64,000 bases of DNA, from NCBI GenBank assembly GCA_949825025.1, contig OX463780.1, positions 47,389,280-47,453,279 on the forward strand, given 5' to 3'. Below, piece by piece: positions 12,300 through 25,642 of this stretch; positions within the stretch are counted from its first letter, which is position 1, and every line of letters begins with the position of its first letter. The notes beneath the pieces were generated by a model, which worked only from the letters and a program-made list of their open reading frames with translations, did not search any database and was not told the DNA's origin. Made by a program: the position numbers and the translations under genes. This stretch comes from Siphlonurus alternatus. Taxonomy: Eukaryota; Arthropoda; Insecta; Ephemeroptera; Siphlonuridae.

Positions 12300-13253
12300 A
12301 CTAAAAATTAATGTGACGATGCTAATAAACTAATGGTAATGGCATTTCGAGAACAGAAGCTGTTCTAAAACAGTCCATAACTACAATTTATGATCTAGTG
12401 CCTGAAAATAAATTTTATAATTATATTTTTATATCAAAATAGATCTTGGAGAGTTTAAAATTAATAGAAAAATTTACTTTTATGAATTCAAAAGCTATTT
12501 ACATCATTATTTTTTTTTAACCATGATTTATACATGTAACTACTATTGATAAATTTATGAGTAAATGTAATTGGAATTTGACGAATAAAAAGAACTTCAA
12601 TTTTTAATGTAATGATTAATAAATTATTTTATAAAAAATATATATATATATATTTAATTATACTTTCTTTTATTCAAACAATTTTATAAATCTTTTATAA
12701 CTATATGGAATAACTTTATTTAATTTGACCCACATTAATTGTTTAATTTCACAATACTTGAAACTACATATATACTTTAAAGTACGAAGAACAAAAAATG
12801 CTACATAAACCTGTTTTTGTAGTTATTATATTTAGAAAGCGACGTATTCTTGATGTCTTGTATCATCAAGTTAACTCGCGTAAAGTCGAAAAAAAAAAAG
12901 CTGAAGAGCGTGACACATTTGGTACACGTAGTCTTCATAAACATGTAATCAGTCACATCTTTTTTACAGTGAATATTATATGTGCTATGCTACGTTATGG
13001 GTGCGAGTAAAAACGAAGTAAAAACTACTCTTGTCTGTTCTCCAGAAATACTCGCGAGCATGCGCTGGTGTCCAATGTAATACACAGTTTAAAACTTATT
13101 TATAGAAGTTTAACATTGAAAAGATCAAAGTAAGGTACTACTATGTTTTAGAAAAAAAAATTAGAATAACATGAAGAAGACAGAATATTATGTAAACTTT
13201 GGTGAGAATTAAAATAATTTTAAATTTGTTATAAGCATAAATGTTGGTGTTAT
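12300..13253. other. Gene-free AT-rich DNA
   Basis: Nothing recognised apart from a short (AT)n stretch at about 12637-12653. Confidence 0.5.
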
Positions 13254-13628
13254 AATGGACAACCTACATGGAAATTTTTTATTGCAGAATTGAATAGAAG
13301 GTACCAAATTATGCTACCCCGAATTTTTTCAAAATTTTTTGAGACCTGGAACTATTTTTAAATAATTATTGAAAGTTCTGTAAGTTAAGTTGGCACCACT
13401 GAATCCTTAATTAAAAGGATAGGACCGAGACGCCTATTGACTCCTCCAGGGGGCGTGGCCGTACTTTCAATAATTATTTCAAAATAGTGCTGGGTTTCAA
13501 AAAAATCTGAAAAAGAAACAGAGCAGCATAATTTGGTACCCTCTATTCATATTTACAATAAAAAATAAAAATAAAAAATAAAAAGATAAAAAAATTTCAA
13601 TAAAAAAATTTCATGCAGGTTGTCTATT
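13254..13628. mobile_element. MITE, AATGGACAAC family (copy 1)
   Basis: About 375 bp, with ends AATGGACAAC and GTTGTCTATT. Both arms contain TTATTGCAGAA-like, GGTACCAAATTATGC and CAATAATTATT segments in opposite orientation. The centre holds GGGGGCGTGGCCG and AAAAGGATAGGACCGAGACG. It is inverted and somewhat diverged relative to the copies at 14258 and 18995. Non-coding. Confidence 0.85.
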
Positions 13629-13739
13629 ACACATTTTATTTCATTTATAGAAAACCTTATTGCTCTCTTTTTGGAAATAATAAATGTTAGGTTTCTTTTT
13701 CATAATATTGTAACTTGAGATTTTTTTAACACATTTTAA

Positions 13740-13877
13740 GTGGCATTCACAAAGCCCTAAGGCCACATTTAGGGCTCGATAATTTAAAGCCCGATTTTAG
13801 GCATGCTTTTTAGACCCAAAATTTTTGGTCTTAAATAATCAAGCCCTAAATGTGGCCTTAAGACTTTGTGAATGCCC
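13740..13877. mobile_element. MITE, GGGGCATTCAC family (copy 1)
   Basis: A palindromic element of about 138 bp. It begins GGCATTCACAAAGCCC and ends GACTTTGTGAATGCCC, with arms sharing AAGGCCACATTTAGGGCT. It is nearly identical to the reverse complement of 58816-58954, differing only at scattered bases, so both derive from one recently active source. No open frame. Confidence 0.9.
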
Positions 13878-14257
13878 TTTTATATAAATAAAATTATTTT
13901 CCAGAAAAAAATTGAAAGTAAAAAATCAAATTGTCAATTATTAATACAAAAAATTGAAAAATAATCCCCCTTTTGTCTGTTTCTTGATCGCTAATACTTT
14001 GATTCTAATATTTGTTTAGCTTTCATATGACCATTATTCTCAAAGAAGGCTTATAAAAAAATAGTAATTATACTCTAAATGATTGAATAACTCCAGGCGT
14101 TGTTGGATTGTTAAATAAACAATGTTATCTCTAAAGGCTATTTTTTAATTAACTGCTACAGGTAACAGAGAAATGCACGGTGCATTGAGTTCAGCTGGGA
14201 TCACAATTATGAAACAATAATTATTGTTTACTTTTTACTGTTATCCTCAAGTTAATA

Positions 14258-14593
14258 CAATGGACAACATACATGAAAAAAATTATTGCAGAAATGAATA
14301 GAGGGTACCAAATTATGCTACTCTGAATTTTTTCAGATTTTTTTGAGACCCAGAACTATTTTTAAATAATTATTGAAAGTGCGGCCACGCCCCCTGGAGG
14401 CGTCAATATGCGTCCAGTCTCTATCCTTTTTATTAAGAAATCAGGGGTGCCAACTGAAATCATAGGACTTTCAATAATTATTTAAAAATAGTTCCGGGTC
14501 TCAAAAAAATGTTAAAAAATTCAGAGTAGCATAATTTGGTACCCTCTATATTCATTTCTGCAATAATTTTTTTTTCATGTATGTTGTCCATTG
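14258..14593. mobile_element. MITE, AATGGACAAC family (copy 2)
   Basis: 336 bp, from CAATGGACAACATACATG to its complement ending GTTGTCCATTG. The arms contain AATGAATAGAGGGTACC and TCAGATTTTTTTGAGACC. The non-palindromic centre reads GCGGCCACGCCCCCTGGAGG and TCTATCCTTTTTATTAAG. It is very close to the copy at 18995. Confidence 0.9.
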
Positions 14594-17370
14594 ATTGTGA
14601 TGATAAATACGATTCAGTCACCGGTCACTCAAGGAGATTTCAGTTACAAAATATTACATTCCCCTCCGATGTAGTAGGACTCCAACGATAAAAAAAAGTG
14701 AAGAGCTTAGAAAGGCAAATTGAAAAATTCAATTCTTTCGTTTGTTTCCGTAAACCTTCGGAATAGTTCGCCAACTAAGCTGCCTATAACGATAACTGAC
14801 CAATAAAATGTGATCCTAAAACAAAACTCACTGGTAGACGACATTGTGGCAATAGCAGCACTAAATAAGGTATTTTATGGCGCAACCTAAGATAGGAAAA
14901 TTAACGTTATATAAGGGTTGATGTGTCAATTTCTATAATACTTAGCAAGCCCCCACAGATAAAACTCTGCAAAAAGAAGGTTCCGAATGCCCCGAAGTGT
15001 ATATTTACGAGAGACATATAAAAAGTGAACAACAAAAGGTGATATCATGATTTTAAATTTGAAACCTTCCTCCGTAAACACGTGAATAAATCAACTTGAG
15101 GTACTTGATTTAACAAAAGGATTCCACGTCTACCTTGAGTACAATCCACCGCAGAACAAACGAGAACGTTGGGTCATACTTTTATGACCTTTTCTCATCT
15201 GTTGTAACAATGATAATTTTGGATGGTGAACTAATTAAGTAATTAAAATTTCAAAAACTTGCATACAAAATGCAATGTTCTCCTCATTATTTAGTTGGTA
15301 TGCGTGTTATTTTACAATTCGGGACATCACAAACGTTACCCTTGCTCTTTTATTATACACATTTTCATGAAATTCATGGAAATTTGTTAAACTTGAACGT
15401 TTCTAAATACGTTTTTTCTTTGAAAATTGAAAATTTACATATTTTTATAAATAATAAGTACACAGTAAATCAGGTAAAAAGTAACGTTCAATCGGTCACT
15501 AACTGTACACTACGTGGCGACTTTTCTGTTTGCAATGGCGGTGGGAGGGCTGCACAGTTTGGTATGTCTGCTGTTTGTTTAAATGGTCCGTGTTGTACGG
15601 AAATAAATCCTGCATTGCGATGTGATCTTTGTCGTCTTTGACTTCTGACCTTTTGGTGAAGGTGGCAAAACTATTCACTCCTTGTCATATATGGAGAGCA
15701 TTTTTTAAATTTAGAAAATCTACGTGGAATTTTTTGTGTATCTTTTTTATTTATTATGTATTGTTTGAAATTTTCAAAATTTTGTTGCAAAACACTCTGA
15801 CGTCATTACATATATTTGACACGCAAGCAAAGACATTAAATGTAACCACTTCCTTTCATCTTAAGTTTTAAAGGTATTTAAAAAACCTGAAAAATATTAT
15901 ATTTAGAAAAAGTCCTTTTCTTAAATATGCAATGAAAAACATGCTTTAATTGCGTTAGCAAAATTTTAAGTAATAAAACATATCTTCAAATAATTAAAAA
16001 TTGATAATAATAGAAAATTATGCAGAAAACTTTAAAAGAAAACTCCCTCAATTTATGTTACAAATTCTGCACAATATTAAATGTCCGTACAGTAAATTCT
16101 TAAAATCAGGTTCATTGGTATGTCCTGTTGCAAAAAGAAGGTAACAATGTCACCTAACAATTAACCTTAGATGTTTTGTTTTCTTGAACATACGCGCAAC
16201 AATAATAAAAATACTTATTAAGAATTTCTTTCATAATAATGTAAAAAAATTTGTTTTTAAAGCAACTTTGTTGCAAATCACTATCAACAAATTAGCCAAT
16301 GCAGTTTATATTTTAAATTTACTGTTACAAAATTATGCAGCCTATTTAGTCACACTTTAATTTAAAGCTGCATTTTCTGCGGATCGGGAAGCATTTTTAT
16401 TTATAAAAATATTTGTACCTGCTTATATTTTTATTTATATTTTTACGTTAATCAACAAACGTTCTTAACATTCTCAACACTTTTTATATAAAAAAAAAAA
16501 TCGTTTCGCATCTGCATTACTTTTTTATCATAAATACATTAAATCAAGCGGAGTTGTGTATACAGAGAACATATGAAAAATGACTCTTTTTTTTATGAAT
16601 AGGAGCACTACACTTCTTTTTTTAAAAACTTGGAATGGAAGAAAATAAATAGGTCGTATGTTGAATGTAAATTCTAGTTGACATAGATTTTGCACATATT
16701 TTTACAAGAGGCTGTATTTCATTTGCGAATGTACATGTAATGCATTTCTGTACTTGTTTTAGATACTCAGCATCTTAATGCAAGAAGTACTTAAAAGTGT
16801 GCAAATACTTGAAATATGTAGCAAAGTGTTGCTGTAAAAATGTGTATCAAAAACTATTACACACATATTAGTAATACTTGTAATTTTGGATAGGAGCTCT
16901 CAAGTTATGGATCATTCATTTTTTTCACATATTTTTGAACCTTGAAATCGAAATGTGAACAGCTGTTGCGGCAGCCTTTACCGAATGTTGCATTATAAAT
17001 ATTTATATGCATGACATCGCAGTGTTTTTTAGAAATTTTTTAAATTTGTGCAAAAAATATAAATAATTAAAACAATAATTAGTAAAAAAAAATATAAATT
17101 ATTTTATGCTTTAATTTTTTTATGTTAGTTGTCCCTTATATTTTTATGTTTTTTTTTTTAATATGCTGTAGTAAGCTAACATTGTAATAAATGTAGTAAA
17201 TTTTCTTGTCCATGGTCATGTTTTTAGGTACATAAACGTGTCATAATTTATTAGATTAACTTTAAAATATCACTCGCCAGTAATAATTGCAGAAAATTAA
17301 AAGTTTGCAATAAGTTACAATAGCACCACGTCTCAGTAAATTTTCATTATAAATTTCCCGAGATGACGTG
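14594..17370. other. Gene-free DNA with two solo element ends
   Basis: No supported gene. At 14996 (CCCGAAGTGTATATTTA) and 15316 (TTCGGGACATCACAAACGTT) are isolated sequences like the right and left ends of the element at 60433. A 123-codon frame (15270-15638) ends in a Cys/Gly-containing stretch from a slightly GC-richer patch (15480-15640). It has no homology I recognise and no clear splice context. Confidence 0.45.
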
Positions 17371-17495
17371 GTGTTTCGCACGTGTTGCTCCACGAGCTGC
17401 AGCACGTCAGTATGCGCCTGCTCGCTGGCAACCCGCCCAATACTTTGTCTGTCCCAGGGGTCGAACCTGTGTCTTTACAGCTGAGCAACAATGTC
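17371..17495 (-). mobile_element. tRNA-like SINE or tRNA pseudogene fragment
   Basis: On the minus strand, TTGCTCAGCTGTAAAGAC resembles a tRNA D arm (box A), followed almost directly by GGTTCGACCCC, a canonical T-loop/box B. The anticodon arm is missing, so this is not a functional tRNA gene. The GC-rich body continues to about 17371. The long (TTTA)n tract at 17508 lies immediately beside the box A end. Confidence 0.55.
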
Positions 17496-17507
17496 CAGCA
17501 ACAATGC

Positions 17508-17658
<151 letters not shown>

Positions 17659-17810
17659 CCTAATTACTATCTATATTATAGATAATTGTATCACAAGATA
17701 GGTATAAATAGGACATACTGTACCTATATTTTCTTATAAAAATTATCATTCTATACAATTAATTTAATTTGAGCAGTAAAAATACTCTGTACTACAAACA
17801 AATTTATATG

Positions 17811-17886
17811 ATGGTGTTTAAGCGGATTCGTTGACGACGGGTAATGTTATTATGAGGCGTCGTCAGTGAATCTTTAACACCGTCAT
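17811..17886. repeat. Imperfect 76-nt hairpin
   Basis: ATGGTGTTTAAGCGGATTCG and TTGACGACG on the left pair imperfectly with CGTCGTCA, GTGAATC and TTAACACCGTCAT on the right, around a loop at about 17850. The size and mismatched stem are microRNA-precursor-like, but a decayed foldback is equally possible. Confidence 0.55.
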
Positions 17887-18994
17887 GTGAACGTAGACTG
17901 CAAGAAATATTTACATGCTTTTCCGGCTATCTCATTTCAAGGATAATAAGTGACAAGGATGGTCTAATTACCTTGAATTCATCTTGTATTGCAGCCATGT
18001 CGTCTTTCAATGACGTCAACACGTTACATTTAACTCGGTTTTCTTCGTGCACGTTCGGGAGTACTTCGACCTTTGTTTAGATTTTCTTTCAAACTGTCTA
18101 CCCAAAGATATAACAAAGAAGACTAAAATAATATTAAATGTGACAAATATTAAGGTTTAAATATTTTAAAAAACTTGAAATTTTAAAATGTATAGGCATA
18201 CAGATGCTATATTTGTTGATATAATAAATTTTTCTAAAGTAGCTTAATTTATTTTTCCTTCACATTTAAATAAATTGGACTAATAATTCGTTTGATTGTG
18301 GTTGCAGCATCGTCGTGTGGATCAAAGAAGAACAACCGCAGACTAAATATACGACACTAAAAATTTGTTTTTATTTTTAAATCGAGTTTTGTTGGCAGTG
18401 TAAATCATTTTATTTTTTAACCTGAATTTTTTTTAAACCTATTTGTTTGTTTTTTCGGCTGTAAATAAAAAATAATATACGAAAAAAGGGTAGGTCATAT
18501 GTAAGGTTTTAAGATTTGTAGTTCTGCGAGTTGATCTTTGGCTTTGCGAACATAAGGCTAGCGTGCATGCATAAAGAAAATAAATAAAATATGATCTAAA
18601 TCCATTTGGCAGTGAAAAAGAATTTTGAATATTTTGTCAACATTGCAAGAAACGTGACATTTTTAATTCAATTTTAGCAACGCAAACTTTATTTTAGCAA
18701 ATATATGTTTAATTTATTACCAAGGAAATGACAGTAAAAAATACCCACAAACTTTTTTTTAGGTTTGAAAAGTGCTACAAAAAAACTTGAAAAAATAGTA
18801 ATCTCCTTAGTTAGCGCAACGTATTTCTGCAAAAAAGTGAAGAAATAAATAAGAAAAAAAAAATAAATAACATGGCATAGAAATTTAACCCATTAGTTAT
18901 TTAAACTGTAAAACCCCTACCCCTGGCCATAGGGCAAAAAGTAACTTGTTAATATATGCTATATAAGGTTAATAATTCTTATTTTTATTCATCA
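17887..18994. other. Gene-free AT-rich DNA
   Basis: No exon or element recognised. One TGACGTCA occurs at 18011-18018. Confidence 0.5.
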
Positions 18995-19328
18995 AATGGA
19001 CAACGTGCATGAAAAAATTTTATTGCAGAAATGAATGGAGGGTACCAAACTATGCAACTCCGATTTTTCTTCAGATTTTTTTGAGACACAGAAGTATTTT
19101 TAAATAATTATTGAAAGTGCGGCCACGCCCCCTGGAGGCGTCAATAGGCGTCCAGTCTCTATCCTTTTTATTAAGGATTCAGGGGTGCCAACTGATATCA
19201 CAGAACTTTCAATAATTATTTAAAAATAGTCCCGGGACTCAAAAAAAATCTGAAAAAATTCAGAGTAGCATAATTTGATGCCCTCTATTCATTTCTGCAA
19301 TAAAAAATTTTCATGTATGTTGTCCATT
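18995..19328. mobile_element. MITE, AATGGACAAC family (copy 3)
   Basis: 334 bp, same orientation and same central sequence (CGGCCACGCCCCCTGGAGGC) as the copy at 14258. Ends are AATGGACAAC and GTTGTCCATT. Differences are scattered substitutions, indicating moderate age. Non-coding. Confidence 0.9.
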
Positions 19329-20639
19329 ATTTTGGTTACATATTTAGATGATTATTAGATAATAGGTCTTTGAATATAAATAATATAAGACCTTCGCATA
19401 TAATATATTATATTCAAAACAATAGAATTTTACTTTCAGGTAAATTATTTGGGAAATTAAAGATACAATGCACTTGCAGCATGGAATATTATTGTAATTA
19501 ATAATATAATTTTATTATTGCATACTTTAACTGTCTCTGAATTTAATGTTAAAAATAGACATCAGAAATGTCATTATTTTGTCTGCTTTTGCGTCTGCAT
19601 GGTGGCCGCTTACTTTGTTTTAACGTGTTGAAAATTTTACTTAATTCGTATATGATCATAAATTCGTGCACATTTATATAATATTATTTAAGTTTTCAGT
19701 TAGTATTCTTGTTTAAATTGTTCCAGTTTAATTTAAGAATTAAACTTTGTTTGCACACCGTAAGTTTGCCTGCTGAAACATTTATCTAATAATTTGAATA
19801 TATTAACTTTGTTATTTCTGCATAACATTTGAAATAATATCTCTCTATATTCAGGCTGTTTCTGTGGTTTTGTATGCAAACCATGAAAATATTTCACCAT
19901 TCTGCGTTTATATAGTTTTTGCACACTTAAATAATATATAGTCAACAAAGCGGTTTAAAAAAAAAAAGAAAGGAAAAAAAAAATTCTTTACGTTGTTTTG
20001 CCCTTGTTAAAATAGATACTTTCACTTAAAAAAATCGTAAAATAATTTTAAATTGACCTGTACATATTTATATTATTTAAAATAAGTTTACTCTGCTTTT
20101 TTTTAATAATATTGAACAACTTATAGCCTACGATCCTTAAATATTTGGTTATGAAATAAAGTCTCAATAATATTACAAAATTATGATATTTTGATGTTGA
20201 CGTTGAACTAATTTTAGTACTTCAATTGCTATAGAAATCAAAAAAGCAAGGATAATAATATTTTTCTATAATAATTACATAACTGCTATATAAAATGAAT
20301 CATAATAAAAACTACCATCTATCGGAGCTATATTGTAAGTAAATAATTAAGAATTGAATTAAATTTATTGATGTATTGACTTCGGGTCTGTGGACCAAGC
20401 AGTCATTGCCCATAAATGAAAAATCAGAATCAGAATTATTTTGTAATCTGAAATGAAAACATTTATTTTTTTATTTTAAAAAGATGTCAATCGTAAATAA
20501 TATGGTTTTAGACACACACACAAAAATGCTATCTTACTTTCCAAGATCAAATTTATTTATGAGAATTTCCTTTTTTCTTGATTGAATCTTCTCTTTTACT
20601 CTTAAAAAAGAGAGGGAGACTTTTGTGCTATCTGAATCT
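19329..20639. other. Gene-free AT-rich DNA
   Basis: No supported feature; open frames on the minus strand around 19733-19948 are AT-rich chance frames. Confidence 0.5.
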
Positions 20640-20880
20640 TTTGCTCTGGTTCTACTACCGGTGTTTAATCCACTGCCAGGGGGGACAGATACTTTGGAGA
20701 CCAAGAGGGGGGGGGGGAACAACGAGCAAGAATAGCTCGATTGGCGAACGGCCATTTGGCGCAACTCTCTCGGATTGTAGTCCTAAAAGTCGCCTAGCAG
20801 CGTTGTTGCCGACCCACTTGCTCCTCAATATTGCCTGATCGTCTTCGTGTCTCCAAGTTGCCAAACCTCACCAATACGAC
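20640..20880. other. GC-richer patch with poly(G), exon candidate
   Basis: An island of normal base composition with a run of 11 G at 20707-20717. Frames are open on both strands (plus 20578-20838; minus 20864-20655 and 20764-20534), so coding cannot be assigned. The minus-strand reading contains RSKWVGNNAARRLL, which I do not recognise. It could be an unannotated exon, a promoter or a repeat fragment. Confidence 0.25.
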
Positions 20881-22038
20881 AGGTGCACGGACGACTCAAT
20901 CTTGATTAATGATTCGTTGTTGCTGGAAATATTGACTTCTCCTTTGTTTTATATCCTAGGATCAAACTGAGCCACAAGTTTGCTCTATTTGTTTCTGATA
21001 AAAACACAAGCTTAGAAAGCTTATATATCAATATTAACTCTCTGGTTGTTTAAAGAAAAACTGTATAGTATTACAGTAGACACTAATTAACAAAGTTTTT
21101 TGTATTTTTCAGAATATTATAAAAATTATTTTTTAAATAATGGTTTGGTTATTATCAATTTATATTTATTATATGGTTGATTATAAAATAATATGAAGTT
21201 TGTAGCCCTCAATATTGAATCTAGTTTTTTGGTTTTAAGGGAGATGGTGCATGCTTTATTTCACATTTTCGAATTTTTCTCAGATTCTAGGAAAGGCGAC
21301 GGGTGGTGGTAGTAAAAACCAATATGTTCTGGAACCTTTATATGGAAGAATTCTTTCCCCCTTTCTCCGGAAAATACACATATTTTGCTATCCACTTACT
21401 AAATTTAAAGTACCCAATAGGGTTTGATTAAAAATTAAAAAAAAAAAAAAAATTAGATTCTTACTCGATAAGAACAATTTCTCAATGTCTATACTTTTAT
21501 TGGCTCTCTTCTGTAAAGAATATGTGTATTGAAAATTACGAAAAATTACCGTAAATAAGGTTCAATTTGCACATTTAATATACTAAATCCTAAAAAGTCC
21601 TTATACCATATAAGATAAAAAGTATGGGAAAACCCATTCAGTATGTAATATTTAAGTGTGCAAGCAAGGGAAATATTGTTGTAATTTTCATATATTACAG
21701 TTATTAAACCCTAAACGCCCAATATTTAAATATTATTTACATGACAAACATAATAATATATAATTATTCTATAGCACTAAAGTTAAACAGTAGCAATTTT
21801 TTTATGTGATGCATTTTTATTGAGAGACTTAATTACATTCCATTACATAAATGACATAATTATGCACTTTGAAAATTACGAACATTATTTGTATATATTC
21901 AAAGAGAGAGAATTCAATTGAGGTTGACATAATATTAGAATAGTTTGTGTTGTAAATTGTATTTTTATTTACTGATGATGTATTGTAATTGTACCTTCAT
22001 TACGTTTTTGTTGAAGCATTACATACATGTGGTGGTAC

Positions 22039-22039
<1 letters not shown>
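20881..22039. other. Gene-free AT-rich DNA
   Basis: No exon or element was recognised. Confidence 0.5.

Positions 22040-22104
<65 letters not shown>
22040..22104. repeat. (TC)n microsatellite
   Basis: 65 bp of uninterrupted TC/CT dinucleotides. It lies inside a spurious Leu-Ser repeat frame. Confidence 0.98.
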
Positions 22105-22107
<3 letters not shown>

Positions 22108-22647
22108 ATATCAAATTACACAGAATTACAAGAGGTCATGTGACCTTTGAAATTCACCCTTTTCACCCTTCATGTACAATCACAAAGTATATACACCAAC
22201 TATTTTTTTTTCTATACTTAAAATTCTATTTTCTTTTTCTGTTACATTGCCAGAGGTCACATAATTTGTGGTGCCTTTTTTTTTCTTACTGTTTGTGTGA
22301 AAGATAGACAGGAGTGTTGTGTCGGTGCTATCTTTCTTTTGTAACTTTTTTTTTTAAACAAAGCAGGACAAACAGTCAAGTTTTAGTGTCTACATTCGCA
22401 GTCCAGTAGATCTTGTTGTGTATACCTCTCGTTACCTGGCACGGTGAAACATTTGGCTGCTACTTTTATACCATCAGTCTGTACACTGAATCACATGAAA
22501 ATACAGACAGAATTTATCTAATTATTACTATTATATAATCTAAGCTGAAAAGTTAAAAAAATAATTATACGGAAATACAATATAATGCATCATAATCTTG
22601 AATGAAATAAATAATTAAAAATTATATTCGATTGCTATAATAAATAT

Positions 22648-22812
22648 GGGTCTTTCACCATACGTCATAAAATAATATTACATCATGATTTTGTAGGCAA
22701 AACATTGTCAGCGGCATAGCAGATACGTGCTAAAGTTGGTCTCGAAATTAATTTCTCCTGGCTTTTCGCATAATTTTTCGTAAAATTTTCTTTCATAAAT
22801 GGTGACAAGAAG
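22648..22812 (+). repeat. Dispersed repeat, copy paired with 44936-45090
   Basis: This segment is clearly similar to the reverse complement of 44936-45090. Shared blocks include GGGTCTTTCACCATACGTCA, GATTTTGTAGGCAAAACATT, CTAAAGTTGGT and TTTCTCCTGGCT, ending in ATGGTGACAAGAA. Small indels that are not multiples of three separate the copies, so it is a non-coding repeat rather than a protein domain. Its class is unknown. Confidence 0.7.
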
Positions 22813-23098
22813 AACCAATGCTATTGAGAAAAAATATATATAATATATATTTGGCGACGAAAACTTTTAAACCATTTCTTAGCTAATTTTCTTTTTGTTA
22901 CAAGAACTAAAACTTAAAAATAGTCGAGAGACATTACTATTTTTCGTTTCCATCACCTCTTTTTATAATATCACGCATTGAGGATTTGATTATACAATTT
23001 CGTGAGGCTGCCTCGTGTTTTGCTTTGATCTCGTCACTCGCGTGTTTACCACGTCAGCTCCACGTCTGCCTTCCTTCAAACACAGTCAGATTAATTTT
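22813..23098. other. Non-coding interval
   Basis: AT-rich up to about 22985, followed by a modestly GC-richer stretch (22986-23095) with no clear exon boundaries. Confidence 0.45.
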
Positions 23099-23248
23099 AT
23101 ATCCCCCCGGAAGTAGCCGGAAGTTTGTATCTATTCTGTTTTACATGTTTTACAGTAGAAGTACTGACTAATAAGTGAAATTTCAACCCTGAAATACGAA
23201 TAAAAAAGTCCGAAATCCTTCACTTCCGGGTACTTCCTAAGGGGATAT
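23099..23248. mobile_element. Foldback MITE, CCGGAAGT family (copy 1)
   Basis: 150 bp. The left end ATATCCCCCCGGAAGTAGCC continues CGGAAGT, and the right end ACTTCCGGGTACTTCC continues TAAGGGGATAT. Related elements lie at 26393 and 33901. Each end carries CCGGAAGT-type motifs, which match the ETS-factor core consensus. Non-coding. Confidence 0.8.
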
Positions 23249-23821
23249 AATAAAAAAATTACTATCAGCAAGCAATATTTAGAGAATGGTCTTTAACAAG
23301 ACAGCTGCTTTAAAACACGTCCTAAATATTCTGATAAGTCGTCATGCAAGATCTCAAACATGCCATCAAAGAATTCTTTTATATTTCTGTTTTTAATATT
23401 TCAATCTCAATGTTTTATTGATAATTATAAATTGTACAGAAGTATGAAATAAAATTAATGCAATCTTAGCAATATAATTTAACATTTAATTATATAACAA
23501 GATGAGACTATTCTGAGACATGACATAATTATATATTAAATATTATAAATATTAATTAATTATTTTTATAAATTTCATTATTTTTCTCAATGTCGTATAA
23601 ATATCCTAACTTTCTATTCTATTTTATATTATATGTTACATAACGAATAAATTTGAAAATATTTCCTTAAAATACGCAATATATTTATATTATTATTGTA
23701 TTCTTTTCTTGAAGAAGATAATTAATTTGGTTACATAAAATAATATCATTATATTTTAATATTATATGTAAGTTTAATATTATACTGTCGTATCATTACC
23801 TATACCATATGTACTGTATAT
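23249..23821. other. Gene-free, very AT-rich DNA
   Basis: No supported feature; dominated by ATATTA-type sequence. Confidence 0.5.
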
Positions 23822-24406
23822 TGTACAGTCCTCGCCTCAGAAAATTTTCATTTGCGGTCTTATTAATCACCATGACCCATAAAAAAAAATAACACAACGC
23901 ATTGTGATTAAGGTATAACCTGAGAATTTGTCTGTCAAGGTCAAGAGGCGTGGCTATAGTGGCAACACTGTTTGCATTGGAATGCGCATAAATTTTTAGG
24001 AGGGGGTGGTGACAACAGTCCTTGAGAACGTTGCCACATTTCTCATCACATATAGGAAACGATCATCGCCACGGTTCAAAATATATGAAAACAATTCAGA
24101 AAAATAGTCTAAAAAATTAGGCTTTAGTAAAAAAAAAAAGTAAAAGAATCTGTTGTATAGTTTTTTTGCAATGCTAATTAACAAATTTAACATTGGAAGG
24201 ATACAAAATTCTCATTTAAATAAATTAATTATAATTAAACCAACGGTTAAAAAATTCCGAAAAAATTCAGAGCTAATTTGACGATTGTTGTGAGTCCACC
24301 AAATTAATTTGAAGAAAATCTGTTGTAGCAAATTTTTCGTCCAAATTTCTCAGGTTAAGCCTTAACAAGGCTGCAAGTTGGAAATTTTCCGAGGCGACGA
24401 GTATAC
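23822..24406. mobile_element. Foldback element with TGTACA-type ends, long copy
   Basis: The left end (TGTACAGTCCTCGCCTC, then AATTTTCATTTGC and TTAATCACCATG) is matched in reverse at the right end (TTGGAAATTTTCCGAGGCGA, CGAGTATAC). A second paired segment, TAACCTGAGAA near 23918, matches the complement TTCTCAGGTTA near 24350. At about 585 bp it is longer than its relative at 7003. It has no convincing transposase frame. Minus-strand frames crossing it are likely spurious. Confidence 0.65.
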
Positions 24407-25027
24407 GTTCATCATAAAGACGTACAGGATGAGAAGCAATCCAATCTGCAGTGATACATCGAAACATAAAATCTAATAGCCGTACTGTCAAAAGAGTCGG
24501 TGACTTTCGAACATTGTCACTCGTGTCTTGCCACGTGTTTCCACGCAGGCGGTGAGTCAGTGCCAATATCTTTAGTCTCCACCGCTCAGGTGTGACTCAC
24601 GATTGTCAAAGACCTTTAATTGAGCATCAAAATAGTTTTTGTTACTTTTATTAGACATCGCCAAGAGAGGAAATGACACATCAATGTTAAATACTCTCAC
24701 ATTTTAATTAAAAAATACACGGAATGTTTTCTGTGGTTTGGGACGCAATAAAAACTGTTTACAGTCTCTAGGGACGCACCTTATTTTTTGTTTTCATTAA
24801 ATAATGATGCATCTAATTAGGGCTGCCTCACACAGGATAGCATGATTTCGCATCGCATGATTTAAAAAAATAAGAACCTAAGTGATTAATTGTAGCCTCG
24901 TATCGTATGGCTTCGTATGATAAGAAATTTAGAACCGTTTCTAAATGAGAAACTTACGATCGCATACTTACGATCTCGCAGAAATATATACGAGTCTGTG
25001 TGCGACCCACCTTAAGAGTCAACTTAT

Positions 25028-25032
<5 letters not shown>
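24407..25032. other. Non-coding interval with a small GC-richer patch
   Basis: Positions 24480-24600 are GC-richer and open on the minus strand (24566-24273) but overlap the preceding repeat; no splice-bounded exon can be defended. Confidence 0.4.
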
Positions 25033-25095
<63 letters not shown>

Positions 25096-25100
25096 CTCTC
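25033..25100. repeat. (TC)n microsatellite with one interruption
   Basis: About 68 bp of TC repeats with a single G interruption near 25093. Confidence 0.97.
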
Positions 25101-25642
25101 CTCCTGATACCTCTCACATTATTCCTCCAGAGCCATTTCCCCTCACAAGAAGATAATTATGTTCGCAATTACTTCGCTCTGTAACCGAGGCAGATGCTTA
25201 CTGAATGAGTCAGATCGCAGAAGAACTGCTGGAAACAATAACAGAAAAAAATTATGAGCTAATTTTTTGTTACTATTAATACCTGAGTTAACACATAACG
25301 TTAATATTTACTCATACTAAAATATCAAATTGAACCTTATGTACTTTGTATGTTATATTGTATATAGATTCAGTATAAGGTGGATGACTCAAACTTTATT
25401 CTTGTGTATAAATAACTAAGGATGTGTGGTAATACAATACATATTTAACAGCTGCAAAAAATAAAACTTGTTCTTTCTGTTTATAAGAACCTAATACATT
25501 ATTAATAAACCATTCAAATGTTAGTATACTTAAAGGATCAGTACAGTAAGTAAATAATATCAATGTTTATTGAAATAAACGATCTTTGATAGTTATATAA
25601 TATGCTAAATATAATGTTCTTTTGTTATATGGTGAAATCAAA
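25101..25642. other. Gene-free AT-rich DNA
   Basis: No supported feature. Confidence 0.5.

Noticed and set aside
15270..15638. 123-codon plus frame with Cys-rich C-terminus
   Set aside because: Starts in AT-rich repeat-like sequence, lacks a recognisable domain, and coding-like composition covers only the last 50 codons without splice boundaries.
17457..17490. Possible tRNA gene
   Set aside because: Box A and box B are present but the anticodon arm is absent and the acceptor stem cannot be paired, so it is a SINE head or pseudogene.
21945..25184. Ser/Leu-repeat frames at 21945-22307 and 24945-25184
   Set aside because: They are open because of (TC)n microsatellites; the flanking residues show no domain or splice context.
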